Below are positions 23,632-30,996 of a stretch of DNA of 36,245 nucleotides, one piece after another. The notes beneath the pieces are model-generated. The model was not told where the DNA came from and did not search any database. It saw only the letters and a program-made list of their open reading frames with translations. The position numbers were made by a program, and so were the translations under genes. Position 1 is the stretch's first letter, and every line of letters begins with the position of its first letter. Source of the stretch: JAGMXM01 sp964458325. Lineage in GTDB: Bacteria; Verrucomicrobiota; Verrucomicrobiia; Limisphaerales; UBA1319. The DNA lies in contig CAYWIM010000044.1 in the NCBI GenBank assembly GCA_964458325.1, forward strand, positions 1 through 36,245. The letters are read 5' to 3'.

Positions 23632-23928
23632 TCAGGGAAGGGGCGCCGTCGCGGAACCCCCCGGCGGACGCCTGATCATGGCTGAACGATTCGTGGCCAC
23701 CGCGTCGTTCCGAGTCGCCGAGGACGATGGGGTGTACTTGAGCATCTGCCGCCGTTCGATCAGCTGGATCTCCCGTTTGATCAAGCTCAACTGCCGAAGG
23801 TTGGCGGCAGAAAAAGCCATCACAAGCGTCAGCACCGTGAACACGACCAGCAGCGCATAGCCGCGATTGGCGGGCCGCGATCGCGGGGCGATTGACCTCC
23901 GGATCCATGCCGTTTCTCGAGTCTTCAT
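23632..23928 (-). CDS. GspK-like minor pseudopilin, truncated (98 aa)
   Basis: Small single-helix protein, last in the pseudopilus operon. Its basic N-terminus ends ANRG, followed by YALLVVFTVLTLVMAFSAAN, a prepilin-like helix. The position that would be Glu+5 is Val. GspK is the pseudopilin that lacks this Glu, and in standard operons it follows GspI and GspJ, as here. But GspK is about 300 residues, with a large globular domain; only 98 remain, ending in a Ser/Pro/Arg-rich tail (AMIRRPPGGSATAPLP). It may be a reduced subunit, a PilX-like protein or a remnant. The ATG at 23928 overlaps the stop of the preceding gene as ATGA, so the start is well supported. Confidence 0.7.
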   Translation of the reverse strand: MKTRETAWIRRSIAPRSRPANRGYALLVVFTVLTLVMAFSAANLRQLSLIKREIQLIERRQMLKYTPSSSATRNDAVATNRSAMIRRPPGGSATAPLP

Positions 23929-24440
23929 GGCTGTCTCCCGGCAGTTTCGGGGGCTAGAAACGTGAATGAGGGCGTGCGGCGGGACTGCTGGCGGGCAGGC
24001 GCCAAGACCAGTTCCCAGCGCCAGGCGGTTACGTGGTTGCGCCGGTCCGCCATCCATCGCGACTCCTGAACTTCGTCCATCAGCCATGACCGTTTGAGCC
24101 CGCCCCCGCCCCATCGAGCCACCCGGCGATCGCTGAATACGTACACAACGGATTCGGATCCCTGGGGCACGCGCAGGATCTGGTCCCCATCCTTCCGCTC
24201 GAGCTCGATCGGGCCGGTCGCCGCACGCACGTCCGCCCGCCATCGCTCGCCGCATTGCAGAGCGCGGATCGTCTGATCCCCGGAACGACGCAGGTCGCGC
24301 CAAAAATCCATCGCCCGATAGAACACCCCGAAGGCCAGGCCCGTCACCACGGCCAGCGAACTGATGTACACCAGGCATTCCACCAGGGTGATCCCCCGGA
24401 ACCAGCGGCGGAAGCCGGCGTCTCGCGGATCGGTCATCAT
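23925..24440 (-). CDS. GspJ-like minor pseudopilin (171 aa)
   Basis: Prepilin-like protein with the cleavage site after Gly16 in RRWFRG and mature start ITLVECLVYISSLAVVTG; Glu21 is at mature +5. The long hydrophobic helix runs to FYRAMDFW. The remaining 120 residues are beta-rich and carry DQILRVPQGSESVVYVFSDR and WRWELVLAPA. Placed as J by operon position between an I-like and a K-like gene and by size. The start at 24440 overlaps the stop of the preceding gene as ATGA, and its own stop overlaps the next start as ATGA, so all three are translationally coupled. Minor pseudopilins prime the pseudopilus at its tip. No direct evidence for J rather than H. Confidence 0.8.
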   Translation of the reverse strand: MMTDPRDAGFRRWFRGITLVECLVYISSLAVVTGLAFGVFYRAMDFWRDLRRSGDQTIRALQCGERWRADVRAATGPIELERKDGDQILRVPQGSESVVYVFSDRRVARWGGGGLKRSWLMDEVQESRWMADRRNHVTAWRWELVLAPARQQSRRTPSFTFLAPETAGRQP

Positions 24441-24856
24441 CGCGCGTCCTCCGGGTTCGCGGGACTCGGGATGCGAGCCTCGCGTTGGACCGTGCTCAGC
24501 CCTCGAGGGCTGTCCGGGATCCACTCGAGCTTGAGCCACGGATCATCCCGCGTGAACATGAACTTGCCCGGAGGCAGGTTGGTCGCGGCCGCGGCGTGGA
24601 CCGGATAGATGCGTGCGCCCGCAGGGAACGATTTCCATTCGCCCGCGGCCAGGATCTCCATCTCGCCATCCACGATCTCGGCCGCCACTGCCCGATGATA
24701 ATATCGGCGGGCCAACTGCCGTTCCATGCCCAGCGACAGGCCCACCGGGATCAGGACGAAAACCAGCAGGCTGATGGAGACCACCAGCTCCGTGGCTAGC
24801 ATGCCGGCCTGTCGAGCCCGCCGACCCTTTCGAGCGTTCGGCAACGGGATCACCAT
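24437..24856 (-). CDS. GspI-like minor pseudopilin (139 aa)
   Basis: Short prepilin-like protein, the usual size of GspI. Cleavage after Gly18 in RARQAG is followed by MLATELVVSISLLVFVLIPV with Glu23 at mature +5. The globular part is small: VDGEMEILAAGEWKSFPAG and KLEWIPDSPRG. Unlike most pseudopilins the first mature residue is Met rather than Phe, which is tolerated by prepilin peptidase. The start at 24856 overlaps the stop of the preceding GspF-like gene (24850) by 7 nt, and its stop overlaps the next gene's start by 4 nt. No prepilin peptidase (GspO) gene is in the window. Confidence 0.8.
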   Translation of the reverse strand: MVIPLPNARKGRRARQAGMLATELVVSISLLVFVLIPVGLSLGMERQLARRYYHRAVAAEIVDGEMEILAAGEWKSFPAGARIYPVHAAAATNLPPGKFMFTRDDPWLKLEWIPDSPRGLSTVQREARIPSPANPEDAR

Positions 24857-26115
24857 AAGATGGCCTCCTCGATCAGACGGATCAGCGGCAGAAAACAGAC
24901 CAGGGCCAATCCCAGCACCAGAACACCGTTGAACAGCACCAGAGCGGTTGTCAGTGCCTGGGCATAACCCTGCTCACAATGGTAGGCTCGCGCTTCGAGG
25001 GCCTCGTGCCAGCCCTCGAGCGCTCGGGCAAAACCGCCATGGCCCGCCGCGGCGTTGCGCAGACGCCATCCCAGCTCTCCAGCATCGGGAATATGTTCGA
25101 GGGCTTGGGGCAACGGCAAGCCGCGCTCGAGATCTCGGACGATCTTGTCGGCGGCTTTGGATATCACATGGTTGGCGGCGCATCGGGCAGCCTGGCGGAC
25201 CGCCTCCGCCTCTGGGGCCCCCCCATCCAGCATCACCCCCAAAGCGCCCGAAAAATCCCGCAGCATGCGCTGCCGCCGCCAGGGCACGCACCAGGCGATT
25301 CGGCCCGCCCACCCGGGCGCCCGGCGCACGCACCACTCCGCCAGCCGGGGACCCGCTACGTACGCAGCCACTCCCAGAAGAAAGACCCCCGAAATGATCC
25401 ACTGGATGCCCACCACCCAAGGGGTCCACCGCAGGAATCGCCCCATCCAAACCGTGGCCTCCACATCCATATCACGCATGATCTCGAGGAACTTCGGCAT
25501 GACGAAGACGAGGAACACCAGGCTCACGACGCTCCAGGCGGGGACGACGCCCAGGGCAAGCACGACCAGATAGTTTTGCGCCTTGATGAGCCGGGAAATC
25601 CCCTCGGGCAGAAACCGCCGGCTGGCGTCCAACACCCGGCCCGGATCGCCGCATTTCTCTCCGGTTTCGAACATCGCCCGCAAACCCGCAGGAGCCAGAT
25701 TGGGGACGCGCGCCAGGGCTGCGCTCAGCCGCTCTCCCGATTCGATCCGGGCCGCCAGGTCGTGGAAACGCCCGCCCAAGCCCGGCTCACCTGTCCGCGC
25801 GGCGGCCACGATCACCTCCTCCGGCGTGCGCCCTTGGCGGCGTCCCAGCTCGATCAGATCCAATAAGAGCCGGATCTGCTCGCGCCGCCTCAATGGGAGG
25901 CTGAACAGGTAATACACCACGCCCATCAACCCGGCCAGCAGCAGCCCGATCCCCAGCAATCCAAGCAACACTTGAATCAAGGGGATCAAGAAATGGGCCG
26001 TCCAGCCAGTGCCAACCGTGTCCGCCTCGACCGACCCCAGCCGCGCCAACACCGGCAGGAACCGGGTCACGTCGATCGGCATCAGCTCGACACCCGGCAA
26101 GGCAAACGGCATCAT
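24850..26115 (-). CDS. GspF/PilC-family inner-membrane platform protein, second copy (421 aa)
   Basis: Type II secretion or type IV pilus platform protein. Two cytoplasmic T2SSF helical domains, each followed by membrane helices, are seen: domain 1 about residues 75-175 (LLDLIELGRRQGRTPEEVIV, ALARVPNLAPAGLRAMFETG) and domain 2 about 285-385 (LRDFSGALGVMLDGGAPEAE, ARALEGWHEALEARAY). It has an unusual extra N-terminal part: about 35 mainly non-cytoplasmic residues and a hydrophobic helix (LIPLIQVLLGLLGIGLLLAG) before domain 1. The start at 26115 lies 2 nt after the stop of the upstream GspF gene; ATG 26112 is an alternative. The two copies are not near-identical, so this is an old duplication or a real heteromeric pair. 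Confidence 0.88.
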   Translation of the reverse strand: MMPFALPGVELMPIDVTRFLPVLARLGSVEADTVGTGWTAHFLIPLIQVLLGLLGIGLLLAGLMGVVYYLFSLPLRRREQIRLLLDLIELGRRQGRTPEEVIVAAARTGEPGLGGRFHDLAARIESGERLSAALARVPNLAPAGLRAMFETGEKCGDPGRVLDASRRFLPEGISRLIKAQNYLVVLALGVVPAWSVVSLVFLVFVMPKFLEIMRDMDVEATVWMGRFLRWTPWVVGIQWIISGVFLLGVAAYVAGPRLAEWCVRRAPGWAGRIAWCVPWRRQRMLRDFSGALGVMLDGGAPEAEAVRQAARCAANHVISKAADKIVRDLERGLPLPQALEHIPDAGELGWRLRNAAAGHGGFARALEGWHEALEARAYHCEQGYAQALTTALVLFNGVLVLGLALVCFLPLIRLIEEAILW

Positions 26116-26117
26116 GA

Positions 26118-27116
26118 TCAATCTCCCACGTTCCCCAGCATGTTGGTGAATTGGATGATGCTGCGCAGCGCCGGCATCACCTGGATCACCACCAGGACGC
26201 CCAGTCCCAGAACCGATACCGGCAACGCTGCATACAGCATCATCTCGATCCGATATTGCGCCCGCGAGCGATAGAGCGCGGCGGCCTGCTCGAATCCTCC
26301 TGCCAAATCCTCGCCCGCCTGATCCACCAGCCAAAGAAACAACGGCGGACAGACCCGCCCGCCGGAGGTGAACTCGGTGAAACGTTTCTTGCCCGCCGCC
26401 AGACGCTCACGCCATTCCGCTAAATCCCGTCCCAGCGGGGATTCGCCTTCCATCCGCGCCATGAACCGAAGCGCTTCATCCAGGGTGTTCCCGCTGCGCA
26501 ACAGCAGGCTCATGGCGGAGCCGAACTGGCTCAACGCCGATTCCCGGAAACCGGGCAGACGCCATCGAAGCGCCCGGCGGCACGAGGGCGCCACCAGAAT
26601 GACCAGCACCCCCAGCGCCGCCATGGCCACCAGCGCGGCAGGAAGCCACATCAGAAGCTCGCTCACCGGCGATCGCGACATCAATCCTGCATATTCATGA
26701 GAATAGTCGCTGATCGAGACGACCAGCTGGCGCATCAGCCACGAGATCAGAATCGAGATCCCGAGAGCCGCTCCCAGGACAATCACCGGATACACCATGA
26801 TCCCCTTCAAGCGCAAAGTGATCCCGTGTAAGGCATGGTAATAATCGGCCAGCAGGTTGAGCAGCCCGGGCAAGTCCTGACCTCGGGCGCCCATCTGCCA
26901 CATCTGGCGATAAAATTCGGGGAATTCCCGCCGATTCAGCGCGTCGGTCAGCGGCATTCCCTTGGCCAAATCCGTCTCGAGAGCCTGCAGTTCGAGCTTC
27001 AGAGTGCCCTCGGCCATGCCGGCGGACAACTGGCGCAGCGCCCCTTCAAGCGGCACACCGTGTCGAAGCATCTCTGCCAGCTGCCGGTTCGCAAACGATA
27101 GCACTTCGTAGTTCAT
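26118..27116 (-). CDS. GspF/PilC-family inner-membrane platform protein, first copy (332 aa)
   Basis: Platform protein with two T2SSF domains: residues about 5-110 (LSFANRQLAEMLRHGVPLEG, EGTLKLELQALETDLAKG, FPEFYRQMWQMGARGQDL) and about 200-305 (FGSAMSLLLRSGNTLDEALR, LFLWLVDQAGEDLAGGFEQA). Membrane helices follow: MVYPVIVLGAALGISILISW, WLPAALVAMAALGVLVILVA and LYAALPVSVLGLGVLVVIQV. It starts straight in domain 1 and lacks the 60-residue N-terminal segment that in GspF contacts the ATPase GspE, which explains its 332 residues against about 400. First gene of the operon; no GspE, GspD or GspG homologue is seen beside it. The start at 27116 lies 80 nt after the stop of the DNA methyltransferase gene. 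Confidence 0.9.
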   Translation of the reverse strand: MNYEVLSFANRQLAEMLRHGVPLEGALRQLSAGMAEGTLKLELQALETDLAKGMPLTDALNRREFPEFYRQMWQMGARGQDLPGLLNLLADYYHALHGITLRLKGIMVYPVIVLGAALGISILISWLMRQLVVSISDYSHEYAGLMSRSPVSELLMWLPAALVAMAALGVLVILVAPSCRRALRWRLPGFRESALSQFGSAMSLLLRSGNTLDEALRFMARMEGESPLGRDLAEWRERLAAGKKRFTEFTSGGRVCPPLFLWLVDQAGEDLAGGFEQAAALYRSRAQYRIEMMLYAALPVSVLGLGVLVVIQVMPALRSIIQFTNMLGNVGD

Positions 27117-27196
27117 GGGCCCCGTCTCGTGGTTGTCCTGTCTGCTTCATTGGACTGGGCCGCCCGCCGATCCTCACGCGGAGACTCTTCCCGTCC

Positions 27197-28507
27197 TCAC
27201 GGTCGAGATCCATCCGTCTCCGGTTTTCGAAACACCACGACGCGGTTCGTGTTCGTCCCCTTGAAGTTGTTGTCGACGCCCCAGCAGTTGGCCGTCTTGG
27301 TGAACTTCTGATCGTTGATCAGAACCAGGACCGGTTCAAGCCCGGCCTCGAACCCGCATGCCAGGACCGTCTCTTCGAGCTTGACCTTTCCTCCACGCAC
27401 CTCACCCACCTCGAAGGCCACGTGTCCGCCGGCCCTCAGCACGCGGCGCAGTTCCCGAAACACGCCCGCCATCGCTTCTCGCCAGTCGTCCAACTTCTGG
27501 GGAACCGTGAGCTTCACCGACCGGGGATCGGCGCCGATGAACCAGCATCGCAGCCAGTTATCGGTCGCGTAATCCACCACGTTCAGAAAAGGGGGCGATG
27601 TCACCACCAGCGCGACGCTGCCGGAGGCGATCTCCGGCGTCGACACGCACTGCCGCGTCAGGATTCGAGCGCCTCGAGCGGCTTCCGCCAGCCCCCGGCG
27701 CACCGCATCCGAACAGTCCGCCAGGAGATGTCTTGTCTTGCGGCAGATGATCTCGATGACGTTCCTCCGCGGAGGCGTCTGACCTCGGGCCTCATTGATC
27801 TTGCGCTGGGACTTGACCGACACGGCCTGATTCGGCGGCATCGTGTAGACCGAGAAGAATCCTGGAGAATGCCCCGTCAGCCGGTTCAGCGCCACCATCC
27901 AAATCCACTCGTCCACCGCGTCCAAAGCCGCCTCGGCTTTCCGCCGAAGCAGGTGCTTCTTGAGCGCCGCGATTTGCCGCAGGGTGTCGGGGTGGTAGAA
28001 CGCCAGCAATTCTTCGGGCTGCTCATCCGCATCCGCCAGATCGATCCGTTCGAGGCGTTCCCCCACCTCCCGGAGCGTGGGGGGATGCAGCCGGGGCCGT
28101 GTCAGAAAAACGCTCAGCGGATTGACATCGCATCCGAACGGCGTGCGGCCCAGCAGGGCCGCCTCGATCAGCGATGTCCCACGCCCCATGAACGGGTCGT
28201 AAACCACCTCGCCAGGCTCCGTCAGACGTTGGATGAAAAACCGAGGCAGCTGCGGCTTGAAACAGGCGCGGTAGGAGATCTCGTGCAGGCGGCTCGCCGC
28301 CCGCTGCTTCGCCGTCCAGAACTCGTTGACGTAGGTCGGCACGCACAAGGGCCTTCCATCCGATGCCTGCGACCGGGTCTCGAGGATCCGCGTCTCCTTC
28401 CCGAACTCCCGAAACGCCTCGAGCTGCCCTCCCAGCGGATCCTTCAGCCGAGACGCAACGGCCGGCTCCATGGCAAAACCGAACAGCAGGTTCTCTTCTT
28501 TTTGCAT
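27197..28507 (-). CDS. Solitary DNA methyltransferase with permuted motif order (436 aa)
   Basis: SAM-dependent DNA methyltransferase, N4-cytosine or N6-adenine type. Motif I lies at residues 104-112 (DPFMGRGTS) with the following acidic loop FGCDVNPLS at 124-132; the catalytic motif IV is TSPPFLNVVDY at 303-313. About 190 residues separate them, so the order is I, spacer (probable target-recognition region), IV, unlike the common beta order IV-TRD-I. A C-terminal RVLRAGGHVAFEVGEVRGGK matches the usual strand after motif IV. The ATG at 28507 (MQKEENLL) is preferred over a TTG at 28522. No restriction endonuclease gene lies next to it, so it may be an orphan methylase with a regulatory or protective role, or an RNA methylase of related fold. 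Confidence 0.85.
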   Translation of the reverse strand: MQKEENLLFGFAMEPAVASRLKDPLGGQLEAFREFGKETRILETRSQASDGRPLCVPTYVNEFWTAKQRAASRLHEISYRACFKPQLPRFFIQRLTEPGEVVYDPFMGRGTSLIEAALLGRTPFGCDVNPLSVFLTRPRLHPPTLREVGERLERIDLADADEQPEELLAFYHPDTLRQIAALKKHLLRRKAEAALDAVDEWIWMVALNRLTGHSPGFFSVYTMPPNQAVSVKSQRKINEARGQTPPRRNVIEIICRKTRHLLADCSDAVRRGLAEAARGARILTRQCVSTPEIASGSVALVVTSPPFLNVVDYATDNWLRCWFIGADPRSVKLTVPQKLDDWREAMAGVFRELRRVLRAGGHVAFEVGEVRGGKVKLEETVLACGFEAGLEPVLVLINDQKFTKTANCWGVDNNFKGTNTNRVVVFRKPETDGSRP

Positions 28508-28676
28508 GGCGGAAGGATTCAATACGCAGCGCGATCAGCCCACAGCGCCGGATTTACAGAATCGCCAGGGCAGCCGGGAATCCTGGTGGAGGCCGTTTGC
28601 CAAGCCTGCCCCACGAGGTAAGATCCAAGCGATGCAGGAGGAGTGGGCACTCGATCGCGCCCATGAGATTCGGATG

Positions 28677-29780
28677 TCAGGCGTGGAACTTGAAGAGCAT
28701 GACGTCGCCGTCCTGCACGACGTATTCCTTGCCCTCGATGCGATAGCGGCCTTTCTCGCGCGCGCTGGCCATCGAGCCGGACTGGACAAGGTCTTTCCAT
28801 GGCACAACCTCGGCCTTGATGAAGCCGCGCTCGAAGTCGGTGTGGATGCGGCCGGCGGCTTTCGGGGCGGTCTCGCCCGCGTGGATTGTCCAGGCGCGCA
28901 CCTCCTTGTCATTGAAGGTGAAAAACGTGCGGAGCCCGAGCAGCTCGTAAGCCTGCCGCGTAAGGCGGGCGATGCCCGACTCGCTCTGGCCGAGAGACTG
29001 GAGATACTCGGCGGCCTCCTCGGGCGCCAGGTCCACCAGATCGCTTTCCGTCTGGGCGCAGATCACGACGGTGCCCGTATCGTGATGTGTTCGGGCATAG
29101 TCGCTCACGGCCTTCACCATCGGCAACTGGGCAGCAGCCGCCAGGTCGCTTTCGGCCACGTTGGCGACATAGAGCACCGGTTTGTCCGTCAGCAGGAAAA
29201 AGCCCTGCGCGACGGCTTTTTCTTCCCGAGCCATCGACAGCGTGTTGGCCGGCTTGCCCAGGTTGAGGTGGGACTCGATGCGCTTGAGCAGGTCCGTCTC
29301 GATCTGGGCTGTTTTGTCCCCGTGCTTGACCTCCTTGGCAAGCTTTTCGATTCGCTTATGGACTGCCTCGAGGTCCGCCAGGATCAGCTCGAGCGTGACG
29401 ATTTCAATGTCCCGCACCGGATCGAGCGCGCCCGCCACGTGGGTGACGTTCTCGTCCGGAAAACAGCGGACCACTTCCAGAAGAGCGTCCACCTCGCGGA
29501 TATGGCTGAGGAACTTGTTGCCGAGCCCCTCGCCCTTGGATGCCCCTTTCACCAGTCCGGCGATGTCCACAAACTCGATCATGGCCGGGATGGCCTGGGG
29601 CGCGCGGGTCGCCGCCTGAAGCTGTGTCAGGCGCTCGTCCGGCACGGTCACGCCGCCCACATTCGGCTCGATCGTGCAAAACGGGTAGCTGGCCACCGCC
29701 GCGCGATGGGCGCCAACCACGGCGTTGAAGAGGGTCGATTTGCCTGTGTTCGGCAGGCCAATAATGCCGGCTTTCAGCAT
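28677..29780 (-). CDS. ychF: Redox-regulated ATPase / Obg-family GTPase-like YchF
   Basis: Conserved P-loop protein that binds ribosomes and, in studied members, prefers ATP to GTP. G1 is GIIGLPNTGKSTLF, G3 is VDIAGLVKGASKGEGLGN, the NVAE position (YVANVAESD) replaces the usual NKxD, which is the family's signature for ATP preference, and the C-terminal TGS domain (ending VVQDGDVMLFKFHA) is complete. The coiled-coil middle part is KRIEKLAKEVKHGDK. The 367 residues match the family. The start at 29780 has a good ribosome site AAGGGA at 5-nt spacing. It stands between the DNA methyltransferase and the ABC permease gene on the same strand and has its own 186-nt upstream region. Confidence 0.97.
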   Translation of the reverse strand: MLKAGIIGLPNTGKSTLFNAVVGAHRAAVASYPFCTIEPNVGGVTVPDERLTQLQAATRAPQAIPAMIEFVDIAGLVKGASKGEGLGNKFLSHIREVDALLEVVRCFPDENVTHVAGALDPVRDIEIVTLELILADLEAVHKRIEKLAKEVKHGDKTAQIETDLLKRIESHLNLGKPANTLSMAREEKAVAQGFFLLTDKPVLYVANVAESDLAAAAQLPMVKAVSDYARTHHDTGTVVICAQTESDLVDLAPEEAAEYLQSLGQSESGIARLTRQAYELLGLRTFFTFNDKEVRAWTIHAGETAPKAAGRIHTDFERGFIKAEVVPWKDLVQSGSMASAREKGRYRIEGKEYVVQDGDVMLFKFHA

Positions 29781-29966
29781 GGGATTCCCTTCGCCTTAAT
29801 CTTTGTTCGTGGTCTTCCACCCCACCACCCTCCTGCGGGCGCAGAGGGAACCGAATCGAGTCAATGCGGAATCCTCTTTCAAGGCAAGGATATTTTGCCC
29901 TCCGTTCCTGCCTTCCCCCATGAACCTGAGACGGTTGGGAGCTCGACGTTTCCGCGCATCCGCCGC

Positions 29967-30977
29967 TCAGGTGGCTCGGCGCCTCTGGGCCAGCACCGCC
30001 GCGATGATGATGATCCCCGTGAGCATCAGGCGGCTCGCCTCCGGAACGGCATTGATGCTCAGAATTTTTTCCAGGTATCCGATGGTCAAGGTGCCCAGCA
30101 GGGTCAGCCCGATGCCGCCCCGTCCGCCGGTCAGAGCGGTGCCGCCAATGACGACGATGGCGATGGCAGTCAGCTCGTAACCGGCCCCTGCCTCGGGATC
30201 GCCTTGTTGTTCCTGAGCCGCCTGGCAGAGGCCCGCGACGCCGGCCAGGAGCCCGCTGGCGGCATAGGAGAGCAGCTTGACAGCGCGCACGGGCACCCCC
30301 GAAAGCCGGGCCGCCTCCTCGTTGCCCCCGATGGCGTACAGGTAACGCCCCCAAGTGTGGCGCGCCAGCAGCAGCCATGTCACCAGGGCGCAGCCCATGA
30401 ATATCGCGGTCACGACCGAGAGGTGATCCCCCAAAACCCTCGAGTCGATCCATCGGAAGATCGCCGGCACGTCCACATACCGATACGTGCCGTCGGCGTT
30501 TTGCACCGCCGTCGACACTTTCATCCCGCCGGATACGGTCTTGGCCATGCCTCGCGCAAACACCATCATCGCCAGGGTTGCGATGAACGGCTGCACGCGA
30601 AAGCCGGCAGCAATTCCGCCCGCGGCAGCGCCGCCTGCCGCCCCAATCAGGAGGCAAACCGGGATGGCCAGGAGCGGCGGCCAGGACCAATGGATGACGA
30701 ATTGCGAGAAACAGACGGCCACCAGCGCCAGCAGGCTCCCCACCGCCAGGTCGATCCCCCCCCCAATGATGACCAGGGTCATCCCGCACGCCAGTATCCC
30801 AAAGATCGATGCCTGGCGCAGCGCATCCCGGTGCGTGCCCGCCTTGAAAAAGGCGCCGTCGGCGTTGAACACACACCCGATGATCCCCACCAGCAACAGC
30901 GCCAGGAGCGCCCGAGCGGCGGGATTCTCCCAAAACCGAGCCAATCGGGCGCCGGCGCTCGAAGAATCGCGATTCAT
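29967..30977 (-). CDS. ABC sugar importer permease (RbsC family)
   Basis: Multi-helix permease of the BPD_transp_2/RbsC family, 336 aa, for monosaccharides such as ribose, xylose or galactose. Seen: IFGILACGMTLVIIGGGIDL AVGSL split over two helices, GFRVQPFIATLAMMVFARG, the cytoplasmic EAA-like loop around AIGGNEEAARLSGVPVRAVK, and LTAIAIVVIGGTALTGGRG. About eight membrane helices. The start at 30977 (MNRDSSSAGARL) is chosen over the longer frame to 31205, which overlaps the ATPase gene. It follows the ATPase gene by 19 nt. The substrate cannot be named from sequence. Confidence 0.93.
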   Translation of the reverse strand: MNRDSSSAGARLARFWENPAARALLALLLVGIIGCVFNADGAFFKAGTHRDALRQASIFGILACGMTLVIIGGGIDLAVGSLLALVAVCFSQFVIHWSWPPLLAIPVCLLIGAAGGAAAGGIAAGFRVQPFIATLAMMVFARGMAKTVSGGMKVSTAVQNADGTYRYVDVPAIFRWIDSRVLGDHLSVVTAIFMGCALVTWLLLARHTWGRYLYAIGGNEEAARLSGVPVRAVKLLSYAASGLLAGVAGLCQAAQEQQGDPEAGAGYELTAIAIVVIGGTALTGGRGGIGLTLLGTLTIGYLEKILSINAVPEASRLMLTGIIIIAAVLAQRRRAT

Positions 30978-30996
30978 AGGCGTGTGCGCGTTGGTT

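Noticed and set aside
29781..29966. Possible promoter boxes (TTGACT, TTGAAA) upstream of ychF
   Set aside because: No -10 element at acceptable spacing was found for either.
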